From Granulosicoccaceae sp. 1_MG-2023 (GTDB lineage Bacteria; Pseudomonadota; Gammaproteobacteria; Granulosicoccales; Granulosicoccaceae): 64,000 nucleotides of DNA. Position numbers and translations under genes: made by a program. Within the stretch, counting starts at the first letter, position 1. Every line of letters begins with the position of its first letter. The notes under the pieces were generated by a model. That model was given only the letters and a program-made list of their open reading frames with translations. It had not been told where the DNA came from and searched no databases. Below, in pieces: positions 1 to 8,636 of this stretch. Location: the NCBI GenBank assembly GCA_030546905.1, contig JAUOPI010000016.1:27629-91628 (forward strand). Direction: 5' to 3'.

Positions 1-271
1 GGCGTTTTTCCCAGTCACGTGCATGGTCATCATTGGCGCGCGCGATGGTGCCGTCGGTCAGCCAGCGCGCCACATCGTCTTTGCGGTCACGGCCGAAACT
101 GACCGCCACATCAATCAGGTCGACTTCCGTATTGACCGTGACGACCACGCCGCGCGCGAAATGCCGTGCCAGCTCCGGCCATTCAATGGTCGCGGTTTCG
201 TTGTTGAGCTTGGCGCGTAAGACCTCGTCGTCGTTGAGCGCGGCCAGAAATTCTTCGCTTTCGTTACTCAT
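1..271 (-). CDS. DUF2288 family protein (C-terminus cut by window edge)
   Basis: The visible 90 residues begin MSNESEEFLAALNDDEVL and continue with a pattern I recognise from the DUF2288 family: an acidic start, K-L-N-x-E-T-A, then W-P-E-L-x-R-x-F-A-x-G and V-D-L-I-D-V-A. The family is small, soluble and of unknown function. The ATG at 271 has an AGGA about nine bases upstream, which supports this start. The gene runs off the left edge, so its end is not visible. No domain suggests catalysis. Function is unassigned. Confidence 0.7.
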   Translation of the reverse strand, partial: MSNESEEFLAALNDDEVLRAKLNNETATIEWPELARHFARGVVVTVNTEVDLIDVAVSFGRDRKDDVARWLTDGTIARANDDHARDWEKR

Positions 272-342
272 GCTGAAGTCCTGCTGAAAAACGCGCAACA
301 GTATAACCCAGCGGCGCGCCGGAAAATGCCCTGTGTGATCAC

Positions 343-1350
343 TCAGCGGCGCGATAGTGGCGGCAGAGCGGCCGCAAACTCAGCGCCGCCAACAGCCGCT
401 TCGGCAGCCATGGCAGCGTGCAGCCAATCCAGTGCGCTCTGGCCGCCGAGGGCGCTGAGCTTGCCGGACATGCCGGCCCAGCCCTGTAAACCGCCACTGT
501 GCACCAGGCAGACGCGTTTGCCCTGCCAGCCACCGGCCCGGATATGCTCGATGGCGCGGCGGAACAAGCGTGTGGTGTAAACCGGGTCCGGCAGCACGCC
601 GGTCTGGCTGTGCCAGCGCTGCGCAAATTGCAGCAAGCCGGCGTCAAAATAGCCGAAACGCCCGTCCTCAGCGGGGAAAAAACGCAGCTTGCCCCCGCCG
701 CCGCCGGCCAGCGTGCGGATACGTGACTCAAGCTGCGGATCGCGCGGCATGGCAAATGCGGCGATTTCCTGCCCGTTCTCGCAACCTTGCAACAGGCCGG
801 CCGCAAAGCCGCCGCTGCCGGCAGCAACCGCTAACACATCCGCTGCCCGGCCGTGGCGGTTCAGGGCTTGCATCAAGGCTTTCGGCCCTGTCAGCCCGGG
901 CGGGCCACTGCCGCCTTCGGGAATCCACAGCGCCCGCTCATAACGCGCCAGCCAGGGCGCGGCGAAATGTGTCTCATAGCGGCGCCGGAACGTCTGCGCG
1001 TCGATGAACTCTAAGCGCATGCCGGTGTCACTGAGCTGCTGTAAGGTCGGTGTCAGAGGCTGGTTTGCGTCAAAGCGCACCAGGGCTGCTGAGCGAAGGC
1101 CGGCACGGGCCGCACTCAGGGCCAGCGCGTGCAGGTGATTGGAGTGCGCACCGCCGATGCTCAGCAGGCAGGTCCGTCCGCTGCGGCGGGCTTTTTGCAA
1201 CCAGCCGTGGAGTTTGTAGATTTTGTTGCCACCGGCCAGCGGGTGAACCCGGTCCAGCCGCATCACTTGCAGGGTGACGCCGCAATCGCTCAGACCGGGG
1301 ATATCAATGTTTTCTATGTCGGGCTGAAGGATGCTCTCGTCTACAATCAC
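343..1350 (-). CDS. PLP-dependent D-cysteine desulfhydrase / ACC deaminase family protein
   Basis: This 335-residue protein has the fold-type II PLP signature of the ACC deaminase/D-cysteine desulfhydrase family. GGNKIYKL at residues 40-47 carries the likely PLP lysine (K43), followed by the substrate-loop motif S-I-G-G-A-H-S-N-H. A Gly/Ala-rich phosphate-binding stretch (AVAAGSGGFAAG) follows in the middle. Family members deaminate or desulfurate small amino acids to 2-oxo acids; which substrate applies cannot be told from sequence. The start is a GTG at 1350 without a clear SD, and no ATG occurs before residue 30, so the N-terminus is uncertain. It is divergent from the RND efflux genes. 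Confidence 0.8.
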   Translation of the reverse strand: MIVDESILQPDIENIDIPGLSDCGVTLQVMRLDRVHPLAGGNKIYKLHGWLQKARRSGRTCLLSIGGAHSNHLHALALSAARAGLRSAALVRFDANQPLTPTLQQLSDTGMRLEFIDAQTFRRRYETHFAAPWLARYERALWIPEGGSGPPGLTGPKALMQALNRHGRAADVLAVAAGSGGFAAGLLQGCENGQEIAAFAMPRDPQLESRIRTLAGGGGGKLRFFPAEDGRFGYFDAGLLQFAQRWHSQTGVLPDPVYTTRLFRRAIEHIRAGGWQGKRVCLVHSGGLQGWAGMSGKLSALGGQSALDWLHAAMAAEAAVGGAEFAAALPPLSRR

Positions 1351-1403
1351 GTTTTTGCAAAATCCGCTTCTGATCGGAACTTTTAATAACAGGAACCCCT
1401 GCT

Positions 1404-2543
1404 ATGCGAACGATTAAATGGGTATTGGCGCTGGTCATCGTCGTGGCGGCCTTTCTGGTCGCCCGCTATATCATCAGTCACCCGCCCGTCGCGCAAGCAC
1501 AGCGCAGCGAAACGACCGGCAAGCCGGTACCCGTGGAAACCGAGCGCCTGCAACGGCGTGACTACAACGTGCGCTTGAGCAGCTACGGTACCGTCGCCGC
1601 AGCCCGGCAGATTACCCTGGTCACGCAGGTCAGCGGCAAGATTATCACTGTCAGCGAGGAATTTGCCGATGGTGCGCACGTGCGTGCCGGGCAGCTGCTG
1701 GCGCAGATTGACCCGGCCGATTACCGGATTGCCGTAAAAACCGCCGAAGCCACCCTTGCCGAGGCGCGCGCGACTCTGGCCGAGCAGGCGGCGCTCAGCG
1801 AACAGGCGATTACCGACTGGCAGCGCCTCGGACGGCGCGGCGAGCCCGGTGATCTGGTGGCAAAAAAGCCTCAGCTGGATGCCGCGCGTGCCCATGTGGC
1901 CAGCGCACAGGCGCAGCTTGAACGGGCCCGTCTGGATTTGCAACGGACGGAAATACGCGCGCCGTTTGACGGACGCCTGGCCGCCACACAGGGCGATGCG
2001 GGTCAGTATGTGAGCGCCGGCACCACGCTGGCGACGCTCTACGCCAGCGGCCCACTGGAAGTGCGCCTGCCGCTGGCGCAGCGCGAGCGCGCCCTGATTG
2101 AAACCGGCGAGCACGGCTCTGCCGTGTTCTTTACTGACCGGGAAACCGGTAAAACCATCGAGGGGCGCTTGCTGAGGACCGAAGCCAGTGTCGATAGCCG
2201 CACCCGTCAGGTGTTTGTTATCGCCACGGTGCAGGATGAGAGCCTGATTATCGGTCAGTTCCTCGATGCGGTGATCGAAGGACGCCGCTTCAGCGACGTA
2301 ATTCCGCTCGACACCCGCTATCTGAGCGAGGACGGGCAGCTGTTGCTGGCCCGTGACGGCAAGGCCGTGGCTGTGCCGGTGGAGGTGGTCTGGCAGGACG
2401 ACCGGGTGGCGCTGATCGGTGCAGGGCCGGCCGACGGCGAGCTGTTAATCACCACGCCACTCGGTGCGCAGGCCGACGGGCTTGCCATACAGTTGCGTGA
2501 CGACGTCCCCGATGCGCAGGCCGCGCCGGGAGCGCTGCAATGA
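1404..2543 (+). CDS. RND efflux periplasmic adaptor (membrane fusion protein)
   Basis: This 379-residue membrane fusion protein would link an inner-membrane RND pump to an outer-membrane channel. An N-terminal membrane anchor (residues 5-22) is followed by a split lipoyl domain (VSGKIITVSEEFADGAHVRAGQLLAQID and APFDGRLAATQGDAGQYVSAG as separate halves), an alpha-helical hairpin rich in Ala/Glu/Arg between them, and a beta-barrel region. AGGA precedes the ATG. Its stop overlaps the start of the pump gene in an ATGA, so the two are translationally coupled. No TolC-like gene is adjacent, so the outer-membrane partner is presumably encoded elsewhere. The substrate is unknown. Confidence 0.9.
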   Translation: MRTIKWVLALVIVVAAFLVARYIISHPPVAQAQRSETTGKPVPVETERLQRRDYNVRLSSYGTVAAARQITLVTQVSGKIITVSEEFADGAHVRAGQLLAQIDPADYRIAVKTAEATLAEARATLAEQAALSEQAITDWQRLGRRGEPGDLVAKKPQLDAARAHVASAQAQLERARLDLQRTEIRAPFDGRLAATQGDAGQYVSAGTTLATLYASGPLEVRLPLAQRERALIETGEHGSAVFFTDRETGKTIEGRLLRTEASVDSRTRQVFVIATVQDESLIIGQFLDAVIEGRRFSDVIPLDTRYLSEDGQLLLARDGKAVAVPVEVVWQDDRVALIGAGPADGELLITTPLGAQADGLAIQLRDDVPDAQAAPGALQ

Positions 2544-5500
2544 TCGCCTGGTTTGCACGTAACCATGTGGCGGCCAATCTGTTGATGCTGGCCGTGGTCG
2601 GACTGGGTCTGTATTCCATGTTCAACCGCGTATTGCTGGAAGTGTTTCCCTCGGTGGAGGTCGATACGGTGAGTATTTCCGTGTCCTTTCCCGGGGCCAC
2701 GCCGCAGGAAGTCGAAGAAGCGGTGACCATCCGCATCGAAGAGGCGGTGCAGGACCTGAACGGTATAGACCGGATGACGTCCAGCTCCAGCGAAGGCAGC
2801 GCCAGCGTACGTCTGGAAGTGATGAAAGGCGTGAATCCGCGGGATTTTCTCGACGACGTCAAAAACCGCATCGACAGCCTGAGCACCCTGCCCGATGACG
2901 CGGAAATCCCGCGGGTGTCGCTGGCTGAGCGGCAGCGCGAAGTGATCAGCGTGGCGCTTTACGGGCATACCGATGAGGCCGGACTGCGGCAGATCGGCGA
3001 CCGGGTGCGTGACGAGTTACTGGCCTTGCCGGGTATCACCCAGGTCGAGCCCGAAGCGGTGCGGCCCTATGAAATCAGCATCGAAGTGGCCGAATCCACC
3101 CTGCGCCGCTATGGCCTGACCCTGCAACAGGTGGCCGATCAGATCAGCAACAGCTCGCTGGATCTGTCAGCCGGTAATCTGCGCGGCGATGCCGGTGAAT
3201 TGCTGGTGCGCACCACCGGCCAGGCCTATGCGCGTGAGGATTTTCTGTCGATTCCGGTGATCACCGATGCCAGCGGCACCCAGGTGCGGCTGGCCGATAT
3301 TGCGCAAATCCGCGATGGATTCAATGAACTGCCGATCCGCACCCGCTTCAACGGCAAGCCCGGGCTTTTGCTCGAGGTCTACCGGGTCGGCGATCAGAGC
3401 GCCATCGAAGTGGCCGCAGCCGTGCGTAACTACATCAACACCGTGGCCTGGTTGCCCGACGGGGTGGATATCAAATACTGGCGCGACCGCTCCAAGCTGG
3501 TTAAGGCGCGACTGAAAACCCTGACTGACAACGCCATGCAGGGCGGTATTCTGGTGATTCTGCTGCTGTCGCTGTTTTTGCGCCCGACCGTGGCGTTCTG
3601 GGTTTGTCTCGGTATCCCCATCGCGTTTCTCGGCAGTTTTATTGTGCTGCCGGAGCTGGGGGTGACGCTGAACATTGTCTCGCTGTTTGCGTTTATTGTG
3701 GTGCTGGGGATTGTCGTTGACGACGCCATTGTCACCGGGGAAAACGTCTACACCCATTTGCAGCGCGGCAGCCCGCCACTGCAGGCGGCCATCGACGGCA
3801 CCCGCGAGGTGGCCGTGCCGGTGACCTTCGGCGTGCTGACCACCGTCGCCGCCTTCGTGCCGATTGCCATGATCGGCGGCGCGCGCGGGCCGGTGTTTGC
3901 GCAGATTCCGCTGGTCGTGATTCCGGTGTTGTTGTTTTCGCTGATCGAATCCAAGCTCATCCTCCCTGCTCACCTCAAGCATGTGCGGGTGGCGCGTGAG
4001 GCGGGACAGCAGAGCCGCTTTTCGCGGCTCCAGCAGGGTATTTCCAATGCGCTGGAGCGTGGTATTCAGCGCTTTTACGGCCCGCTGCTGGCGGTCTGTC
4101 TGCGCAACAAGGTGTTAACCCTGGCGGCCTTTATCGGCGTCGCGCTGATCGTCTACGCGCTGGCCTTCGGCGGCTGGATCCGTTTTGTGTTCTTCCCGCG
4201 CGTGCAGGCCGAAACCGCCCGCGCCTATCTGACCATGCCCGCCGGCACCCCGTTTGATGTCACTGACGTCTATATACAGCGCATGACGGATGCGGCCTCA
4301 GAGCTGCGGGAAAAACACAAGGATGGTGAAAGCGGTGACTACATTATCCGCGATATCTACTCGACCACCGGCTCCATGGGCGGCTACGGTGTCGGCCAAT
4401 CCAATATCGGCCGCGTGGTGTTTGAGATTTCCCCGCCCGAGGAGCGTCACAGCAAGATCACCAGTGCCCAGTTGGTGCGTGAATGGCGGCAGATGATCGG
4501 GCCGGTACCGGGCGCTGAATCGCTGACCTACCGCGCTGAGCTGGGTCGCAGCAGTGACCCCATCGACGTGCAGATCCTCGGTCGTGATCTTGATGATCTG
4601 CGCGCCTTCGGCACTCTGGTGCGCGGGCATCTGGCCGCCTACCCCGGCGTCTTTGATATTGAAGACAGCCTGTCCGGTGGTAAGCGCGAGATCCGCATCG
4701 AGCTCAAACCGGCTGCCGCTTTGCTCGGTGTGCGTCTGGCCGATATTGCAAGACAGGTCCGGCAGGCGCTGTACGGCCTGGAAGTCCAGCGCATCCAGCG
4801 CGACCGTGATGAGGTGAAAGTCTTTGTCCGCTATCCGGCGCAGGAACGCCGCACGGTGGCGGATTTGCGCAATATGCTGATCCGCACAGCCGACGGTAAT
4901 GCGGTGCCCTTTGACGAAGTGGCTTCGCTGAGCGAATCGCGCGCGCCGGCCAGCATTGAGCGTATCGACCGTCAGCGCAGTCTCAATATCACCGCCGACG
5001 CGAATAAGGAAAGCGTGGATATCGAAGCGATCAAACGCGGGATCGATGCTTTCGTGCGCGAACATATCGGTGACTATCCGGGCCTGAGCTATTCACTGGA
5101 AGGCGAAGCGGCCGAGCAGCGCGAGTCACTCGGCACGCTCAAAGCCGGTCTGGTGGGCGCGCTGTTTGTCATTTACTGCCTGCTGGCGATTCCTTTCCGC
5201 TCCTATTTCAAGCCGCTTATCGTGATGTCGATTATTCCCTTCGGCGCGGTCGGCGCTGTGCTGGGGCATCTGATTATGGGCATGAGCCTGAGTATCAGCA
5301 GCGCGATGGGGGCGCTGGCGCTGGTCGGTGTGGTGGTGAACGACAGTCTGGTGCTGGTCGATTACATTAACCGCCGATGCCGTGAAGGCGTGCCGGTCCT
5401 GCAAGCGGCGCAAACTGCCGGGGTGGCGCGCTTCCGTGCGGTCATACTGACCTCGCTGACCACCTTCTTCGGCCTGATGCCGCTGCTGTTTGAAAAAAGC

Positions 5501-5680
5501 ACCCAGGCCCAGTTCCTGATTCCGATGGCGGTGTCACTGGGCTTCGGCATTCTCTTTGCCACGGTCATTACGCTGATTCTGATTCCGGTCAACTATGTGA
5601 TCTACGATCACATACGCAGCGGGATCTACCGCCTTGCCGGTAAAACCGCCCCGCTGCCCGGCGCGCAGGACGGCCATTGA
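2540..5680 (+). CDS. RND family efflux transporter permease
   Basis: This 1046-residue protein has the length and layout of AcrB/MdtB-type pumps: TM1 at the extreme N-terminus, a first large periplasmic loop, a block of membrane helices (about residues 335-535), a second periplasmic loop and a final membrane block. The TM4 proton-relay pair is present as GIVVDDAIV (D394-D395). It resembles the subgroup often paired with a short HlyD-like adaptor rather than the HAE1 drug pumps of E. coli. It is coupled to the upstream adaptor by ATGA overlap and followed directly by a strong terminator. The exported substrate cannot be assigned. Confidence 0.92.
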   Translation: MIAWFARNHVAANLLMLAVVGLGLYSMFNRVLLEVFPSVEVDTVSISVSFPGATPQEVEEAVTIRIEEAVQDLNGIDRMTSSSSEGSASVRLEVMKGVNPRDFLDDVKNRIDSLSTLPDDAEIPRVSLAERQREVISVALYGHTDEAGLRQIGDRVRDELLALPGITQVEPEAVRPYEISIEVAESTLRRYGLTLQQVADQISNSSLDLSAGNLRGDAGELLVRTTGQAYAREDFLSIPVITDASGTQVRLADIAQIRDGFNELPIRTRFNGKPGLLLEVYRVGDQSAIEVAAAVRNYINTVAWLPDGVDIKYWRDRSKLVKARLKTLTDNAMQGGILVILLLSLFLRPTVAFWVCLGIPIAFLGSFIVLPELGVTLNIVSLFAFIVVLGIVVDDAIVTGENVYTHLQRGSPPLQAAIDGTREVAVPVTFGVLTTVAAFVPIAMIGGARGPVFAQIPLVVIPVLLFSLIESKLILPAHLKHVRVAREAGQQSRFSRLQQGISNALERGIQRFYGPLLAVCLRNKVLTLAAFIGVALIVYALAFGGWIRFVFFPRVQAETARAYLTMPAGTPFDVTDVYIQRMTDAASELREKHKDGESGDYIIRDIYSTTGSMGGYGVGQSNIGRVVFEISPPEERHSKITSAQLVREWRQMIGPVPGAESLTYRAELGRSSDPIDVQILGRDLDDLRAFGTLVRGHLAAYPGVFDIEDSLSGGKREIRIELKPAAALLGVRLADIARQVRQALYGLEVQRIQRDRDEVKVFVRYPAQERRTVADLRNMLIRTADGNAVPFDEVASLSESRAPASIERIDRQRSLNITADANKESVDIEAIKRGIDAFVREHIGDYPGLSYSLEGEAAEQRESLGTLKAGLVGALFVIYCLLAIPFRSYFKPLIVMSIIPFGAVGAVLGHLIMGMSLSISSAMGALALVGVVVNDSLVLVDYINRRCREGVPVLQAAQTAGVARFRAVILTSLTTFFGLMPLLFEKSTQAQFLIPMAVSLGFGILFATVITLILIPVNYVIYDHIRSGIYRLAGKTAPLPGAQDGH

Positions 5681-5696
5681 CCGGTGATAGGCCAAT

Positions 5697-5731
5697 AAAA
5701 AAGGCGCAGCCCGGAGGCTGCGCCTTTTTTT
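5697..5731. terminator. Bidirectional rho-independent terminator
   Basis: A perfect 11-bp stem (AAGGCGCAGCC / GGCTGCGCCTT) with a CGGA loop spans 5701-5726, with an A-run on the left and a T-run on the right. It lies between the convergent RND pump and DUF2959 genes and would stop transcription from both sides. Confidence 0.93.
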
Positions 5732-5753
5732 AAGCGGACAAGCGGGGGCTTGT

Positions 5754-6404
5754 TCAGCCCTGCTCGCGCATATCGCGGATAAACTCGTCAGACTTGTCGA
5801 TGGACTGGTTCATCTGCTCGATCAATGTCGCTATATCGCTTTTCAGGTTGGCAAACTCGCCTTTCAGTGAGCCGATCGCCTGTGCGTTGAGGTTGTGTTT
5901 CAGGAACAGGACATTGTCGCGGAAGGTGGTCAGCACCGGTTCCATGCTCTTTTCTGCGTTGTGCATGGAGCTGAGCATCTGCGCATAGCGGGTGCGGGTC
6001 TCATCGAGCTGATACTGGCTGGCCCGTTTCAGGTCCGCGTTCTGGTAAAGCTCGATTTCGTCTTCCCATTCCTCGAACAGGTCTTCGGCCACCTCTTCCA
6101 CGTCATCAATGCGGTCGCTGACTTCGTCGGCGGCTTCCTCACTGGCTTCGTATTCGGCGTTCAGCGACTCATAGGCCGATTTCAGGTCGCTGTCACGGAT
6201 TTCCACCACGCTGGCGAACTGTTCCAGTGCCGAAGCAAACTGTTCCTGCGCCTCTTCCTGGGAATCGCGGGTGTCTTCAACCCGGTCGACCAGAATGTCG
6301 CGTTTGTGAATGCCGATTTTTTCCATGCCACTGTAGTACATCGAACTACAACCACTGGTGGCCAGCGCAAGTGCCACGGCAGCCGGCAAGAGGACTGATT
6401 TCAT
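5754..6404 (-). CDS. DUF2959 family lipoprotein
   Basis: This 216-residue protein starts at the ATG at 6404, chosen because AAAGGA lies just upstream and because it gives a clean lipoprotein signal peptide ending ALATSGC (C19). A longer in-frame start at 6533 would bury that signal. The mature part is highly acidic and helical (long E/D-rich stretches around residues 60-130), probably coiled coil, and matches my memory of DUF2959. The family is of unknown function and sits in the periplasm on a lipid anchor. A TATACT at 6442-6447 on the minus strand is a plausible -10 box. Confidence 0.8.
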   Translation of the reverse strand: MKSVLLPAAVALALATSGCSSMYYSGMEKIGIHKRDILVDRVEDTRDSQEEAQEQFASALEQFASVVEIRDSDLKSAYESLNAEYEASEEAADEVSDRIDDVEEVAEDLFEEWEDEIELYQNADLKRASQYQLDETRTRYAQMLSSMHNAEKSMEPVLTTFRDNVLFLKHNLNAQAIGSLKGEFANLKSDIATLIEQMNQSIDKSDEFIRDMREQG

Positions 6405-6487
6405 GGTGTTATTTATCCTTTCAGATTGGCTTGGTAGACGCAGTATACACCAGCGCTGGCAGGCGATTGTGGCGGATTTGCGACATC

Positions 6488-8308
6488 TTAGAGCCCGTAA
6501 ATGCGCACCAGCAGGAAGGTATACAAGCCCCACATCAGCACCGCCAGGGGCAGGCCGACGCGCACGAAATCCTTGAAGCTGTAGTTACCGGCACTCATGA
6601 CCAGCAGATTGGTCTGGTAGGACACGGGGGTGACGTAGCTGAGATTGGCGCCGAACAAAACGCCCAGCACAAAGGGCTCGGGGTTGAGCTTGAGCGCCGT
6701 GGCAATACTGACCGCGATCGGCGTGCCGATCACCGCGGCAGCATTGTTCGACACCACATTGGTCAGCAGCGCCATCATGAAAATCAGCCCCGCCAGCACC
6801 ACCGGCGCCGGCGCATCCTGCATCAGATTGGCAAACAGCGAGGCAATAAAGTCACTGCCGCCGGTTTGCAGCAGCGCGCTGCCGAGAGCCAGACTGGTGA
6901 CAATCACAAAGATCACCTGGGCACTGACCGCCCGCCCCACGTCACGCCAGCGCAGACAGCCGGTCAGAATCATCATGGCCGCCCCGGCCGAGGCGCTGAT
7001 GGCGATCGGGATATTGCCCAGGGCGCTGAACAGGACGATGCCGGCCATAATCGCCAGCGCCACCGGCGCTTTGGTGCTGTGAGGCAAATCCGTGGTGTTG
7101 TCCAGGACCAGAAACAAGGCGCTGCTTTTAAGTTCCGACAAGGCCTCGCGACTGCCCTGCACCAGCAGCACGTCACCGACCCGCAGACGCACGTTGGCGA
7201 TGCCGCCGGGCATGTTCTGAATCGGCTTGCCGCCGCGGTGAATAGCCAGTGTTACCACGCCCCAGCGTTCGGCAAACTGCATCTCCCCCAGGGTGCGGGT
7301 GCGCAGAGGCGATTCCCGGTTAACAATCACCTCGGCCAGCTGCAAATCCTGGTCGTGACCGTTTCCGCTCAGCGGCAGATCGTCACTGGCCAGGCTGACG
7401 CCGAGCACCTGTTCGTGCTCTTTCAGGTTTTGCGCTGTGTCGTGTACCAGCAGGCAATCACCGGCCTGTAGCCGCACATCCGGCAGCGGCACAATGCGCC
7501 GCCCGCCTTCGCGCACGATATGCTGCAGACGCAGCCCTTTGCCGGCTTTGGCGATAATGTCACGGATCGACCGTCCTTCCATGGCGCTGCCGGGGGTAAC
7601 GTGCAGCTGGCCGGAAAAAATCTTCGGCACCTCGTTGTCGATCATCGGCGCCGATGCCGGCAGTAATCGCGGTGCGATCAGCCACAGATAGAGCACGCCG
7701 ACCGCTCCGGCAATAACCGCCGGCAGGAAAAAGTCGAACATGCTGATCTCACGCAGGCCCAGATCGGCGGCCACACTGACGACCAGCAAGTTGGTGCTGG
7801 TGCCGATCGTGGTTGCGGTGCCGCCGAGCAGCGTGGCAAACCCCATGGGCATCAGCATGGTGCCGGCCGCCATATTGGACTTGAGGGAGACGCTCACCAG
7901 TATCGGCAGCAGGAGGATCACGATGGGCGTATTGTTGATAAACGCACTCATCGAGGCGGCCGCGCAAAGCGTGACCAGAAACAGGCTGCGCGGCGCGCGG
8001 TTCCAGTGCCGCGCCAGCGCCCGCCCGACCTGCTCCAATGCGCCGGTGCGCACAATGCCGTGACCGGCCACCATCAACGCCACAACGGCGATCAGCGCCT
8101 GGTGGCCGAAGCCGGAGAAAAAAGAACTCCCGGCGATTTCACCGAAAGGTGTCTCGTAGGGGAAGAGATGGAAAAACAGGGCGAGCAGCACCAGCACCGT
8201 AAAGCCGGATGTCTCGAGAGGAATGCTGTCCCGGCTGAAAAGAATCAGCGCCAGCACGGTCAATAGCATCACCACGATGGCGTGGCCGTTCGGCAGGATA
8301 ATATCCAC
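6488..8308 (-). CDS. SLC13/DASS-type anion permease with two TrkA-C domains
   Basis: This 606-residue membrane protein shows the SLC13/CitT-ArsB fold: two inverted membrane halves (about residues 1-190 and 405-605), each with a re-entrant loop containing small polar residues (SAFINNTPIVILLLP and VVSNNAAAVIGTP), and two cytoplasmic TrkA-C (RCK_C) domains between them (about residues 210-395, each with the V-x-x-G-S-x-M/L-x-G-R or V-N-R-E-S-P-L pattern). This architecture is known among sodium-coupled sulfate and related anion transporters. The start is a GTG without clear SD; M14 is an alternative. Divergence from a CysB-like regulator makes sulfate or thiosulfate a reasonable substrate guess, not a proof. 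Confidence 0.85.
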   Translation of the reverse strand: MDIILPNGHAIVVMLLTVLALILFSRDSIPLETSGFTVLVLLALFFHLFPYETPFGEIAGSSFFSGFGHQALIAVVALMVAGHGIVRTGALEQVGRALARHWNRAPRSLFLVTLCAAASMSAFINNTPIVILLLPILVSVSLKSNMAAGTMLMPMGFATLLGGTATTIGTSTNLLVVSVAADLGLREISMFDFFLPAVIAGAVGVLYLWLIAPRLLPASAPMIDNEVPKIFSGQLHVTPGSAMEGRSIRDIIAKAGKGLRLQHIVREGGRRIVPLPDVRLQAGDCLLVHDTAQNLKEHEQVLGVSLASDDLPLSGNGHDQDLQLAEVIVNRESPLRTRTLGEMQFAERWGVVTLAIHRGGKPIQNMPGGIANVRLRVGDVLLVQGSREALSELKSSALFLVLDNTTDLPHSTKAPVALAIMAGIVLFSALGNIPIAISASAGAAMMILTGCLRWRDVGRAVSAQVIFVIVTSLALGSALLQTGGSDFIASLFANLMQDAPAPVVLAGLIFMMALLTNVVSNNAAAVIGTPIAVSIATALKLNPEPFVLGVLFGANLSYVTPVSYQTNLLVMSAGNYSFKDFVRVGLPLAVLMWGLYTFLLVRIYGL

Positions 8309-8498
8309 CAGAGAAAAGTACCCGCAAGCTCAAAGGCGGGTCATTGTAACCGGACTGTGTCCAAAATGCCGCAGTCTGCGAGGGACAGGATTGAATATTG
8401 AAAAGGTTCAGGTTTCCTGCAAAGGCGCTGCCGGCGAGGCGTTTTTACCCCGAAAACCGCCCTGCACCGACATTGGCATGCTTTTAAGGCTAGTCAAA

Positions 8499-8510
8499 AC
8501 AAGCGCTTGT
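8499..8510. promoter_or_regulatory. Palindrome, candidate LysR-type operator
   Basis: ACAAGCGCTTGT is a perfect 12-bp palindrome between the divergent SLC13 permease and the LysR regulator gene. LysR regulators usually bind such dyads in the shared intergenic region. That this one is the site is inference. Confidence 0.4.
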
Positions 8511-8543
8511 GGTGTTTGACAAAATTTTCCCGTCAACATGTCT

Positions 8544-8572
8544 TTTACGTATCACGCCGGTGTGTTTATAAT
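8544..8572 (+). promoter_or_regulatory. Sigma70-type promoter for the LysR gene
   Basis: TTTACG, a 17-bp spacer and a perfect TATAAT (8567-8572) form a plausible promoter. Transcription would begin near 8579, about 58 bases before the GTG at 8637, and after the upstream ATG at 8538, which argues that the GTG is the real start. Confidence 0.6.
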
Positions 8573-8636
8573 CGTCTGGTTGAAATTGACCCTCGCGTCA
8601 TTCAGATTGCCAATACTGCAAGCAAACGAGAACTCC

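Larger units (their letters stand above)
8309..8636. other. Divergent intergenic region between SLC13 permease and LysR regulator
   Basis: This 328-base stretch holds no gene of its own that I can support. It carries a perfect 12-bp palindrome at 8499-8510, a TTGACA at 8516-8521 without a good -10 partner, and a better promoter for the regulator at 8544-8572. The first in-frame ATG of the LysR reading frame (8538) lies inside this region and upstream of that promoter. Confidence 0.6.

Noticed and set aside
3167..3982. 271-codon frame antisense to the RND pump
   Set aside because: His/Gln-rich shadow of the pump gene, which is intact.
6227..7471. 414-codon open frame on the plus strand
   Set aside because: It runs antisense to the DUF2959 and SLC13 genes, both well supported, and reads as Gln/His/Arg-rich shadow sequence.
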